Assembly (NCBI RefSeq): GCF_001641335.1
Contig: NZ_LVEM01000003.1
Coordinates: 667,225 to 731,224 of the forward strand
Direction of reading: 5' to 3'
Length of the DNA: 64,000 bases
DNA from: Bradyrhizobium stylosanthis
GTDB lineage: Bacteria; Pseudomonadota; Alphaproteobacteria; Rhizobiales; Xanthobacteraceae
The translations under genes and the position numbers were made by a program. Under the pieces are notes generated by a model. That model was not told the DNA's origin. It was given only the letters and a program-made list of their open reading frames with translations, and did no database searches. Positions 1-7,194 of this stretch are shown here, piece after piece; positions within the stretch are counted from its first letter, which is position 1; the number at the start of each line of letters is the position of its first letter.

Positions 1-1
1 C

Positions 2-853
2 TTCGCCTGCGCCATTCCCGGCATCATGTCGACGCGCGTGATCGACAACAAGCGCGACCGGCTGACCACGATCCTGATCGCGCCGCTGATGACCTGCTCG
101 GCGCGCATCCCGGTCTACACACTGATCATCTCCGCCTTCATCCCCGCGAAGGACGTCTGGGGCTTCATCAACCTCCAGGGTCTCGTGATGTTCGGCCTCT
201 ACGCCACCGGCATCACCAGCGCGCTGGCCGTCTCGTTCGTGATCAAGTTCTTCATGATCCGCGACTATGCGCCGGCGCCGTTCATGCTGGAGCTGCCGGA
301 CTACAAGGTGCCGCGGCTGCAATCGATCGCGATCGGCATCTACACCCGCGCCAAGATGTTCCTGGTGCGCGCCGGCACCACGATCTTCTCGATGATGGTG
401 CTGATCTGGTTCCTGGCCTCGTTCCCGCAGCCGCCGGCAGGCAGCACCGAGCCCGCCATCGACTTCAGCCTCGCCGCGATGATCGGCAAGGCGCTCGAGC
501 CGCTGCTCGCCCCCGTCGGCTTCAACTGGCAGATCGCGGTGGCGCTGATCCCGGGCATGGCGGCGCGCGAGGTCGCGGTCGCAGCCCTCGGCACCGTCTA
601 TGCGATCGAAGGCGGCAAGGAAGCCGCCGAGCAGATCGGCCAGGTGCTCGCGACGAAGTGGTCGCTCGCCACTGCGCTGTCGATGCTGGCCTGGTACGTC
701 TTCGCCCCGCAATGCGCCTCAACGCTGGCCGTGATCCGGCGCGAGACCGGAAGCTGGGGCTGGATGGCGGTGACGTTCTTCTACATGCTGGTGCTGGCCT
801 ATGCGGCAAGCTTCGTGACGTACAATGTCGCGGTGGCGCTGGGAGCGGGATAG
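2..853 (+). CDS. feoB: Ferrous iron transport protein B, C-terminal part (partial)
   Basis: Inner-membrane Fe(II) permease of the Feo system. Only the last 283 or so residues are inside the window: reading in frame from base 2 gives FACAIPGIMSTR, which runs into the ATG at 26, so that ATG is internal and the gene starts upstream. The piece contains the conserved ACAIPGIM(S/A)TR stretch of the FeoB membrane domain, several hydrophobic helices (for example around VLIWFLASF), an AAREVAVAALGTVYA gate-type motif and the FAPQCASTLAVIRRET segment with the conserved Cys near the C-terminus. The N-terminal G-protein domain would lie outside. The gene ends normally in TAG. Family assignment is secure from these motifs. 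Confidence 0.95.
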   Translation, partial: FACAIPGIMSTRVIDNKRDRLTTILIAPLMTCSARIPVYTLIISAFIPAKDVWGFINLQGLVMFGLYATGITSALAVSFVIKFFMIRDYAPAPFMLELPDYKVPRLQSIAIGIYTRAKMFLVRAGTTIFSMMVLIWFLASFPQPPAGSTEPAIDFSLAAMIGKALEPLLAPVGFNWQIAVALIPGMAAREVAVAALGTVYAIEGGKEAAEQIGQVLATKWSLATALSMLAWYVFAPQCASTLAVIRRETGSWGWMAVTFFYMLVLAYAASFVTYNVAVALGAG

Positions 854-1058
854 CGCCTTCCGAAACCAAACTTCGAAAACAACCCCATGCACAGTAGACG
901 GGGGTTGTGAAATCAAGGGCTTACGCGTGTGCGAATGATCCGGCCGTAGTTCGGAGGCAGCGCAGCGCAATCCGGGCTAAAGACTGCGCCCTTGTTGCGG
1001 CGTCGGGCAAAACACTGGCACGATGGCATCGTCGAAGAACTGCCAGCCGCGACGTCCC

Positions 1059-1343
1059 CTAGCGCGGATACCATTGCCCACGAGGGTCGCGCTGCTGCGC
1101 GAAGGCATGGGCCGGATTGACGCCGCAATAGGCATGGGTCCCTGACGCGGTTGCCATGCACTGCTCATAGGTCGCGAACTGGCAATTGCCTGGGTATCCC
1201 CAGATCCGCCCCTGCAAGCAGTAGAGATCGGGAGCGCTCGGGGCGACCGCATGGCGATACTGGCGATGGGCCGCCGAGGAGATCGAGACCGTCGACAGCA
1301 GGATCGAGCCAATCGACACAATTGCGAGAAGCGGACGGGTCAT
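1059..1343 (-). CDS. Small secreted DUF3551-type protein
   Basis: Predicted 94-residue exported protein of unknown function. The chosen ATG (1343) has AGGAG at 1350-1354 with a 6-nt spacer; the in-frame ATG at 1349 abuts that site and is less likely. Residues 1-25 form a signal peptide (PLLAIVSIGSILLSTVSISSA). The mature part carries the DUF3551-like pattern YCLQGRIWGYPGNCQF, YEQCMATASGT, YCGVNP, with four cysteines likely to pair in the periplasm. Families like this are expanded in Bradyrhizobium and relatives; their role is not known to me. A FixK-type box lies about 140 bp upstream (1480-1493). Confidence 0.85.
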   Translation of the reverse strand: MTRPLLAIVSIGSILLSTVSISSAAHRQYRHAVAPSAPDLYCLQGRIWGYPGNCQFATYEQCMATASGTHAYCGVNPAHAFAQQRDPRGQWYPR

Positions 1344-1758
1344 CTTCATCTCCTGTTTCCCGGTTGCCGCGCGGCGGCGATCACCGCAGATGCGAGGGCA
1401 AGACCAGAACAAGAGGACAGCGCATCATGCTTGCTGTCCGGGCAACCGGGAAAACTTGCTGACTGCACACCCACGTGGCTTGATCTATCTCAAGCCCTGA
1501 AGTGGCCGACGGCGCGAACCTTCATAGAACTCGTTCCCTTCAAGCAGGAGGCGGAGAACGAGGCTTTAGGGCGGCACTCACATGTCCTATTCGATCTCGA
1601 GACGCGCTCGAACTCGGATCGCGTGCGTTCCGCCGACACACGGAAAGGCCTGGTAGTGCCCGCGCCGTGTGTGATGCTTTGAAGCTGCGCAGTCAGATGA
1701 ATCGTATCCGGAGATCGTCGCAAGCTGGGCCCATCATGGGGGGCACGGAGCGACCGAG
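1344..1758. other. Intergenic region between divergent small genes
   Basis: Region of 415 bases between two divergently read small genes. It holds one perfect FixK-type palindrome (1480-1493). No further convincing gene, RNA or repeat was seen; the open frames that cross it have no ribosome-binding site and no family resemblance. Confidence 0.5.
1480..1493. promoter_or_regulatory. FixK/FNR-type binding box, TTGA-N6-TCAA
   Basis: TTGATCTATCTCAA is a perfect TTGA-N6-TCAA palindrome, the site recognised by FixK/FNR-family regulators in rhizobia. Its centre is about 143 bp from the DUF3551 start (1343) on one side and about 272 bp from the start at 1759 on the other. The distance is longer than the usual class II arrangement, so either a long leader or an unannotated transcript would be needed. 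Confidence 0.6.
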
Positions 1759-2211
1759 ATGCCGCTGTTGAAGTATTTCTGGAAAGTGGGCGCGACGCTG
1801 CTCGCACTGCTGCTCATTGCGGACCTTTGTCTGCCCCGCCCCCCGATCGCCGGGAAGACGAGCGAGGACCATGCGGCGATACGCATTCACTCGGATCGCA
1901 AATGGCCCGAGCGCGTGGTGCTCGATACGAGCATGCCGGTCATCTCCGCGGCGGCGTCTGAAATTTCGACCGCACAGGCCGCAGCTCCTCCACACCTTGC
2001 AGAGCCTCCGGTCATCCGGGCAGAGGTCCCTGCGGTTGCCAATGCGCTCGCCATGGCGCGCACGGACGCGCCGCCCCGCGCACTCGTCGAACACAAGCGG
2101 ACGCGCAAGTCCCAACACATCGCGATGCGATCGAAGCGGCAAGCGCCGCCGCAAATGATGTTGGCCGGGCGTCAGGGGCAGTTTGCGTGGTTTGGGTACA
2201 GATACTGGTGA
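1759..2211 (+). CDS. Hypothetical membrane-anchored basic protein
   Basis: 150-residue protein I do not recognise. Residues 5-24 form one hydrophobic segment (FWKVGATLLALLLIADLCL) that may be an anchor or uncleaved signal; the rest is rich in Ala, Pro, Arg and Lys (for example PPRALVEHKRTRKSQH), looks disordered, and ends in the aromatic WFGYRYW. It resembles the short, poorly conserved exported proteins that are common in Bradyrhizobium. It converges on the gene at 2281-2607. The ribosome-binding site is weak (GAGCGACCGAG upstream of the ATG), so the start is plausible rather than certain. Confidence 0.65.
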   Translation: MPLLKYFWKVGATLLALLLIADLCLPRPPIAGKTSEDHAAIRIHSDRKWPERVVLDTSMPVISAAASEISTAQAAAPPHLAEPPVIRAEVPAVANALAMARTDAPPRALVEHKRTRKSQHIAMRSKRQAPPQMMLAGRQGQFAWFGYRYW

Positions 2212-2280
2212 TCCGAGTTATCGGGCGCCGCTGCACTTGATCACGAACCGCAATGCGTGCGACGCCCGGCAATGATCCGC

Positions 2281-2607
2281 CTATTGGCAAACATACATGA
2301 TGCCGTCGCCGCCCTTGACGAGCGTGCCCGGCGTGCAGCCGATGCCGTTGCGGGCGGCGTAGTCGGACCAGCCGCTGTAGCCATAGGTCCAGGGGCCGCC
2401 GTAATAGTACGCCCGGACCGCGTACCAGGGCAGCCCCGTCTGCTCGGCGATGTACCCGGCGCGATAGAGCGGACCGACATAGATCCGGTCTCTTGCTTCG
2501 GCGCCGCTGATCGAAAGCGACAGCTGGCCCCGCTCGGACCAACTCAATGACAACAAGGCTGCGCACGCGAACGCGGCAGCGGCCACCATAAGCCGTCTTG
2601 CATCCAT
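2281..2607 (-). CDS. Small exported hypothetical protein, FixK box upstream
   Basis: 108-residue protein of unknown function. The start at 2607 is preferred over the ATG at 2619 because GGAGG sits 5-9 nt before it. Residues 1-20 (MDARRLMVAAAAFACAALL) are a signal peptide; the mature chain has YVGPLYRAGYIAEQTGLPWYAVRAYYYGGPW and ends GIGCTPGTLVKGGDGIMYVCQ, so two cysteines may form one disulfide. A TTGC-N6-TCAA box is centred about 70 bp before the start. If it sits near -40 of the transcript, as FixK sites usually do, the leader would be about 30 nt. Expression under low oxygen is therefore an inference from the site. Confidence 0.75.
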   Translation of the reverse strand: MDARRLMVAAAAFACAALLSLSWSERGQLSLSISGAEARDRIYVGPLYRAGYIAEQTGLPWYAVRAYYYGGPWTYGYSGWSDYAARNGIGCTPGTLVKGGDGIMYVCQ

Positions 2608-3030
2608 ATTCGCCTCCATAGGCTGGTGAAATCCAGCACGCGGAGCATTGAGGCTTCTCGAACGCCGATGTTGCGCTAGATCAAGTTGGACCGCCTCCCT
2701 TCTTTCCTTCTAAGTGCAAGCGGGTCGACCACCAGCAATGAATGCGATGAGCGGCGCATCTCCATGAGAAACGGCCTCGAGCGAGCCTCAACGACGGACT
2801 TCATCCGGTATTGGCGCTCTTTCGGGTTTTATTTGCATTGGTCCTTGCACTCCCGCGCCGGACGCGCGGCAAGACGCGCATGCTCCTGTCCATTGGTACA
2901 ATGAACCTTAGGGCCATAGTCGTCAGTTCCGGTTTCGAACAAACTCGGCAAGAGGTAGCGCGACACTACCGCGTATGAGACGCGCTGCGACTGACAAACC
3001 CGATCGTCACGAGATTGAGGAGTTGGTCCG
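2608..3030. other. Divergent promoter region, FixK box and regulator leader
   Basis: Region of 423 bases between the exported protein (2281-2607) and the FixK-like regulator gene. It holds the FixK-type box at 2671-2684. I saw no credible small gene, RNA or repeat in the remainder. Confidence 0.5.
2671..2684. promoter_or_regulatory. FixK-type box, TTGC-N6-TCAA
   Basis: TTGCGCTAGATCAA matches the TTG(A/C)-N6-(T/G)CAA pattern described for FixK2 sites in Bradyrhizobium. It lies about 70 bp before the start of the small exported protein at 2607 and about 350 bp before the FixK-like gene at 3031, so the exported protein is the more likely target. Confidence 0.6.
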
Positions 3031-3714
3031 ATGCTGATGCACCTGACCCCGACCTCCCTGCCCCGCCCGCATTCTCTCAGCGAACTCGGATTGGCCGCGG
3101 ACTTCGATCCGCTGATCGGCCTGAGCGAATTCACCTACCGGCGCGGCAGCGAGATCTACGGGGAGAAGGAGCCCGCCGAATATATCTACCAGGTCAAGTC
3201 GGGCACGGTGCGGAGCTACAAGCTGCTGTCGGACGGACGCCGGCAAATCAACGCATTTCATGTCCCCGGCGACGTCTTCGGATTGACGTATGGCGGCAAC
3301 CATCGCTTCACCGCGGAAGCGGTGGCGGACACGACCTTACGGCTGACCAAGCGGGAGAGCCTCACCGCCGCCGCCGAGAATGACGGCACGCTGACGAGGG
3401 ATTTGCTCCGCATGACGACGACGAACCTTCGGCATGCGGAAGATCACATGCTGCTGCTTGGACGCAAAACATCGATGGAACGTGTCGCCGCCTTCCTGAT
3501 CGAAATGGACAGGCGGCTCACCGCCGCGGGGATCCTCGCATTGCCGATGCCCCGACGCGACATTGCGGACTATCTCGGCCTGACGATCGAGACCGTCTCG
3601 CGATCGCTGTCATATCTGCGCGAACTCGGTGTCATTCGCTTCATCGACAACAACCAGCGTCACATCGTCCTCGTCGACAAGCAGCAACTGGCCGTGTTCG
3701 ATCGTCAGAACTGA
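3031..3714 (+). CDS. FixK/FNR-family transcriptional regulator (CRP superfamily)
   Basis: 227-residue CRP-superfamily regulator. Residues 20-140 form the cyclic-nucleotide-like beta-roll (QVKSGTVRSYKLLSDGRRQINAFHVPGDVFG), followed by the long dimer helix and a C-terminal winged helix-turn-helix. The recognition segment RRDIADYLGLTIETVSRSLSYL has the E..SR arrangement that reads TTGA-N6-TCAA half-sites. There is no cysteine anywhere in the protein, so it cannot hold an FNR-type Fe-S cluster and also lacks the redox cysteine reported for FixK2; it is FixK-like and its signal probably comes through its own expression. GAGGAG lies 9 nt upstream of the ATG. Three boxes of matching type occur within 2 kb. 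Confidence 0.9.
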   Translation: MLMHLTPTSLPRPHSLSELGLAADFDPLIGLSEFTYRRGSEIYGEKEPAEYIYQVKSGTVRSYKLLSDGRRQINAFHVPGDVFGLTYGGNHRFTAEAVADTTLRLTKRESLTAAAENDGTLTRDLLRMTTTNLRHAEDHMLLLGRKTSMERVAAFLIEMDRRLTAAGILALPMPRRDIADYLGLTIETVSRSLSYLRELGVIRFIDNNQRHIVLVDKQQLAVFDRQN

Positions 3715-3756
3715 CGGCGCAGACGTCGGACATGCTGTCCTCTTCGAACTCCCATG

Positions 3757-3783
3757 AAAAAGGCCCCGGACGGTGCCGGGGCC
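3757..3783 (-). terminator. Intrinsic terminator of the porin gene
   Basis: GGCCCCGG (3762-3769) and CCGGGGCC (3776-3783) form an 8-bp GC stem with a 6-nt loop. On the minus strand the stem is followed by five T, the classic Rho-independent layout for the gene ending at 3809. It may also slow transcription coming from the regulator gene on the plus strand. Confidence 0.8.
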
Positions 3784-3808
3784 CTGAGTTCACCGGGAAG
3801 ACCCGAGA

Positions 3809-4561
3809 TCAGTAGCGGGCTGCGACCGGTGCGCCATATCCGCCGAAGCGGTAGTTCACCCGAAGCGTAACCATGTCGACGTCCTGGCTGACGCCAGTGC
3901 CTGTGAGCGTGAACCCGCCGGGCGTGACCACGCCGAGAAAGGTGGAATTGTCACGCCCCATCCAGAGATGATCATACTCGACACCGATCGACCAGTTCGG
4001 CGTAAAGCCGTACTCCCAGCCGACACCCAGGGCGCCGCCCCAGCGTGTGTGTCCCGCCGAGGCCAGACCGACGCCGGTGACGTTGTTGAAGATGTCGAAG
4101 CGATTGCGCGTCACGGCGGCGCCGCCCTTCACGTAGAACAGCGAGGCGTTCCACGCCCAACCGAGTTGCGCCGTGAACAGCCCGATGCCGTCGATCTTGC
4201 CCGTGGTCGAGACCAGCGGATCGAAGGTGACGCGGGTGTTCTTGATCTCGGCCCAATCGCCCTGCGCTTCCAGGCCGAGCACGAACTGATTGGTCTGCCA
4301 GCGGTACCCGATCTGTCCGCCCGCGAGGCCTCCGGAACGATCCGCGCAACCGCCTGCGACGGTCCCTGCGATCGTTACGAAATCCACGCAACCGTGGCTC
4401 TGCCCCCAGCCTCCGTTGGCACCGATGTAAAACCCGGTCCAGTTGTAGATCGGCACCACCGGCGCCGGCGGCGGCGCCTTGACGGCCATGTCGGCCGCCA
4501 TGGCCGGAGCCGCCATGCTCAGCGCAGCGAGGCCGATCGCCGCGATCAAAAGCTTTTTCAT
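3809..4561 (-). CDS. Omp25/Omp31-type outer membrane beta-barrel protein
   Basis: 250-residue outer membrane protein. The ATG at 4561 follows AGGGGACGAG, and residues 1-22 are a clean signal peptide (KKLLIAAIGLAALSMAAPAMAA). The mature N-terminus ADMAVKAPPPAPVVPIYNWTGFYIG is characteristic of the rhizobial/Brucella Omp25-Omp31 family; repeated Gly- and aromatic-rich strands follow, ending in MVTLRVNYRFG as the final beta strand. Members are abundant surface barrels that contribute to envelope stability; a specific substrate cannot be read from the sequence. It has its own strong terminator and appears monocistronic. Confidence 0.9.
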   Translation of the reverse strand: MKKLLIAAIGLAALSMAAPAMAADMAVKAPPPAPVVPIYNWTGFYIGANGGWGQSHGCVDFVTIAGTVAGGCADRSGGLAGGQIGYRWQTNQFVLGLEAQGDWAEIKNTRVTFDPLVSTTGKIDGIGLFTAQLGWAWNASLFYVKGGAAVTRNRFDIFNNVTGVGLASAGHTRWGGALGVGWEYGFTPNWSIGVEYDHLWMGRDNSTFLGVVTPGGFTLTGTGVSQDVDMVTLRVNYRFGGYGAPVAARY

Positions 4562-4718
4562 CGTCTCGTCCCCTTTTCTTTGTTCCGTCAGGAGCGAACC
4601 CGTGTGCAGGTTGGCGTGCATAAGGCTCGCGAACATCCTGAAGTTTACGCGCGAGGGGACCATTGACCGGTGCCAAAATGGCAACACTCAAGCGCGATCG
4701 CTGTGCATGGAATGATGC

Positions 4719-4979
4719 TTAGTCGGCATCCGACGCGTCAGCAGCGCTGTCCTGCTCGTCCGCAAGCCACTCATTGATACCGGAGGACGGAATCAGCCGC
4801 TTGGGACGGTACGGGTTGATCGTGCCGGCAAAGACGGCAAGTCCCTCATCGCGCCTGGCGCGCGCAAAGAGCTTCGCTTCATGCTCCGTTTCAAAGGTCT
4901 TCGTCTCACGCGGACTCCGTTGTCTCGGAAGAATGCCTCGCCGTTGCACCTCGAAGGTGACGTACCAGGTCGGACTCAT
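4719..4979 (-). CDS. Hypothetical small protein under a FixK-type box
   Basis: 86-residue soluble protein I do not recognise, beginning MSPTWYVTFEVQRRG. It is charged, with ETKTFETEHEAKLFARARRDEG in the middle, VFAGTINPYRPKRL after that, and an acidic tail DEQDSAADASDAD. No signal peptide or membrane segment is seen. An ATG at 4994 is also in frame; the start at 4979 gives a leader of ordinary length if the perfect FixK-type box centred at 5047 sits at -40 of the transcript. Neither start has a strong ribosome-binding site. Micro-oxic induction is inferred from the box alone. Confidence 0.65.
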   Translation of the reverse strand: MSPTWYVTFEVQRRGILPRQRSPRETKTFETEHEAKLFARARRDEGLAVFAGTINPYRPKRLIPSSGINEWLADEQDSAADASDAD

Positions 4980-5040
4980 CGCGCACACCAACATGTCACC
5001 AGCCCTGGGTGGTGTTGTGATGCGGCTGTCATCCGCGTGC

Positions 5041-5054
5041 TTGATTCAGATCAA
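5041..5054. promoter_or_regulatory. FixK-type box, TTGA-N6-TCAA
   Basis: TTGATTCAGATCAA is a perfect TTGA-N6-TCAA palindrome centred 53-68 bp before the two possible starts of the small gene at 4719-4979. It is well placed for class II activation of that gene. Confidence 0.7.
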
Positions 5055-5185
5055 ATCGCAGCTCGACCACGATCTTGCGAGAGGCCGATCGCCGAACGAC
5101 CGCACGCAGATCATCTGTCGGTCTTCGTCGCGCTGGATCTCGCCGCCGAGACATTGCGCCATCTCGGCGACGTTCGCCCGGGGGC

Positions 5186-5671
5186 TCAGCCAGTTCGCAG
5201 CCGGACAAGCGATCGCGGCAGCGAGGTGAGAAGCAGCACGACGCAGACGCAGAGCAACACGATGTCCTTGAACAGGAACTCGCCGGCCAGATTCCACGCC
5301 ATCGGATCGGATGACAGGCTCCATGTCACGACGCCGGGCGTCGTGAAGAAGAACGACCACGTGATCGCGAAGGTCACGACGCCCATCAATGAACCGAGGG
5401 CGGACAGGACCGGACTGAACGCGCCGGCCGCGAGCAGCGCCGCGATGACGAATTCGGCGACACCGAGAAAATAGGCCTCTCCCCGCAGGCCGAACACTGA
5501 CAGCCACGAGATGAACGGACTGTTGCTGATGAACTGGGCGATGCCTTGCGCGGATTGCAGCGTGAATTTCTGCATGCCGAACGACACGAAGATGACCACC
5601 ATGACCCAGCGGAGAATGGCGAGCGGACGATACGAACCGCCGCCGCTCTCTGCGACGTTGAACCCCTGCAT
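5186..5671 (-). CDS. DUF417 (YkgB/RclC-like) inner membrane protein
   Basis: 161-residue inner membrane protein of the DUF417 family, DoxX-like in shape. The ATG at 5671 has GGAG 10 nt upstream. Four hydrophobic segments are visible: ILRWVMVVIFVSFGMQKF, FLGVAEFVIAALLAAGAF, SALGSLMGVVTFAITWSFFF and IVLLCVCVVLLLTSL. The segments FGMQKFTLQSAQGIAQFISNSP and GVVTWSLSSDP, and the position of the charged residues, fit the family. The E. coli relative RclC is part of the reactive-chlorine response. An RclR-like regulator is encoded at 9001-9957 in this window, which makes a link to oxidant stress plausible but unproven. Confidence 0.8.
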   Translation of the reverse strand: MQGFNVAESGGGSYRPLAILRWVMVVIFVSFGMQKFTLQSAQGIAQFISNSPFISWLSVFGLRGEAYFLGVAEFVIAALLAAGAFSPVLSALGSLMGVVTFAITWSFFFTTPGVVTWSLSSDPMAWNLAGEFLFKDIVLLCVCVVLLLTSLPRSLVRLRTG

Positions 5672-5825
5672 GTAACGATATCTCCCCGGCTTGCGCGCTC
5701 GTTGTTGTGCGAACGAGACGTTCGATACGAGGCTGTACGCGGGGACGACGTGCCTCGTTACCTGCAGCCGGAGTTCCATCGATCACGGATGCGTGCGATG
5801 CGCAGGCCTGCGACGAACGCCGCCG

Positions 5826-6143
5826 TCAGCGCGGACCGCCCTGCCCTTCTTTCGTCTCGCTCTCCGGCTCCCGGATCAATACCGCGGGTTCGTCATAGCC
5901 TGCGCGACTGCTGTAGAAGACCAGCGCCATCAAGCCGATGCCGACGATCAGGGAGAACACGACACCGAGCACCAGCGCAACATAGCCGGACTCCGGCACG
6001 TCGTGATCCGTGCTGAACCAGCCGAGATAGCCGAGCGCGACGGCACCGGCGAGCATCGCGCATAGCGCCGCGATCACCAGCCATCTGGCGAGCTTGCCGT
6101 CCTGCGACGTGGATGAGACCGATTGTTCGTCAGTGCTGTTCAT
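5826..6143 (-). CDS. Small two-helix membrane protein of the sulfite dehydrogenase cluster
   Basis: 105-residue protein not assigned to a family. Two membrane segments are clear: WLVIAALCAMLAGAVALGYLGWF (about residues 22-44) and YVALVLGVVFSLIVGIGLMALVFY (about 55-78). The N-terminus is polar and Ser-rich and the tail is acidic (EPESETKEGQGG). The ATG at 6143 follows CAGGGG. It is the last gene of the run soxC-soxD-DUF302-this gene, 24 nt after the DUF302 gene, so it is probably co-transcribed and could anchor the periplasmic enzyme or its electron acceptor. That role is inference from position. Confidence 0.7.
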   Translation of the reverse strand: MNSTDEQSVSSTSQDGKLARWLVIAALCAMLAGAVALGYLGWFSTDHDVPESGYVALVLGVVFSLIVGIGLMALVFYSSRAGYDEPAVLIREPESETKEGQGGPR

Positions 6144-6167
6144 GGAGAGCCCCTGCAATCGTCAAGC

Positions 6168-6638
6168 TTACGGTGCCGTGGCCTTGGCCGCGATCGCATG
6201 CAGGGCACCGCTCAGGGCGGCGACGACAGCCTTGCCCGGCTCGCCAATACCATGACGCCCGGCAAGATAGGCAGGATCGTTGTAGGACAGCCAGGTCATC
6301 CCCGCCTCGTCCTGCCACACCAGCGCTTTCAGCGGCAGGTCGATGCCGATGGTCTGCACCTGCTGCATCAGCGGCGTGCCGCCCTTGGCATTGCCGAAGA
6401 TGATGAGATCCGTGGGCCGTAAGTTCATGCCGACGGCGGCGGCACCCGCCGCGTGATCGACATGAGCGAACACGGTGAGGCCCTTGGCCTTCACTTCGGC
6501 CTCGAGCCGCTTCATCGTGTCTTCGGGCCCGAAGCTGCTCTTGATGGTGATGAGTCCGTCTATGGCCATTGCCTGTGTCTCCCATGCACATATCGCCGCA
6601 ATCAGAGCGAGGGTCTTGATCAGCGCCGAGAACCTCAT
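6168..6638 (-). CDS. Periplasmic DUF302 protein
   Basis: 156-residue exported protein with a DUF302 domain. Residues 1-25 are a signal peptide (FSALIKTLALIAAICAWETQAMA). The domain shows the family pattern: DTMKRLEAEVKAKGLTVFAHVDHAAGAA, then RPTDLIIFGNAKGGTPLMQ, then IDLPLKALVWQDEAGMTWLSYNDPAYLA. DUF302 proteins are small periplasmic or cytosolic folds without a settled biochemical function, often found near sulfur or redox genes. Only 7 nt separate it from the upstream cytochrome gene, so it belongs to the same operon as the SoxCD-like enzyme. Confidence 0.85.
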   Translation of the reverse strand: MRFSALIKTLALIAAICAWETQAMAIDGLITIKSSFGPEDTMKRLEAEVKAKGLTVFAHVDHAAGAAAVGMNLRPTDLIIFGNAKGGTPLMQQVQTIGIDLPLKALVWQDEAGMTWLSYNDPAYLAGRHGIGEPGKAVVAALSGALHAIAAKATAP

Positions 6639-6645
6639 CGCCCGC

Positions 6646-7194
6646 TCACTTCTTGCGGAACAGTTTGGCCGGATCGAATTCCGCCTCCGGAATGAACCCG
6701 TCGCGGTTGGGCATCCTGATCTTCGGCAAGCTGTCCCTGTCGACCTTGCCGTCGGCGGGTACGATGCCGTTGAGACTGAGGATGTAGGCGGTCAGGGCAT
6801 AGGTCTCGTCCGTGCTGAGCGAGCCCGGCGTCGGGTACGGCATCGCGCGACGGATGTAGTCGAACAGGGTCGTGGCATAGGGCCAGAAGCTGCCGACGGT
6901 CTTGACCGGCATGTTCGAGGCAAGCGTGCCCTGTCCGCCGGCGAGACGATCCTTGATGCCGCCCACGCCGTTGTCGCCGTGGCAGGCCGCGCAATTGTCG
7001 GCGAAGATCTGCTTGCCTTGCACGGCCGTGCCACTGCCGTCAGGCAGGCCCTTGCCGTCGGGACCGACGTCGATGTCCCATAGCTTGATGTCCTGCGGCG
7101 TCGCCGGACGCCCGAAATCGAACGCCAGCGCCGGCGCAGCGAGCAAACCGAGAGCGAGCACTCCTGCCAAAAGCAGCTTGTCATGCGAGGACAT
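6646..7194 (-). CDS. soxD: Monohaem c-type cytochrome, SoxD/SorB-like subunit
   Basis: 182-residue periplasmic cytochrome c. Residues 1-24 form a signal peptide (LLLAGVLALGLLAAPALA). One haem site is present, CAACH at residues 68-72, and the segment FGRPATPQDIKLWDIDVGPDGKGLP just before it is typical of the N-terminal half of SoxD. Canonical SoxD has two haems and is about twice as long, so this is a single-haem, short form, closer in size to SorB. It should accept electrons from the molybdenum subunit encoded immediately upstream; the two genes overlap by 14 nt, suggesting translational coupling. The symbol is by resemblance and context. Confidence 0.8.
   Translation of the reverse strand: MSSHDKLLLAGVLALGLLAAPALAFDFGRPATPQDIKLWDIDVGPDGKGLPDGSGTAVQGKQIFADNCAACHGDNGVGGIKDRLAGGQGTLASNMPVKTVGSFWPYATTLFDYIRRAMPYPTPGSLSTDETYALTAYILSLNGIVPADGKVDRDSLPKIRMPNRDGFIPEAEFDPAKLFRKK

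Noticed and set aside
1490..1807. Minus-strand open frame across the FixK box region
   Set aside because: No ribosome-binding site, no family resemblance and atypical composition; it overlaps the better supported gene at 1759.
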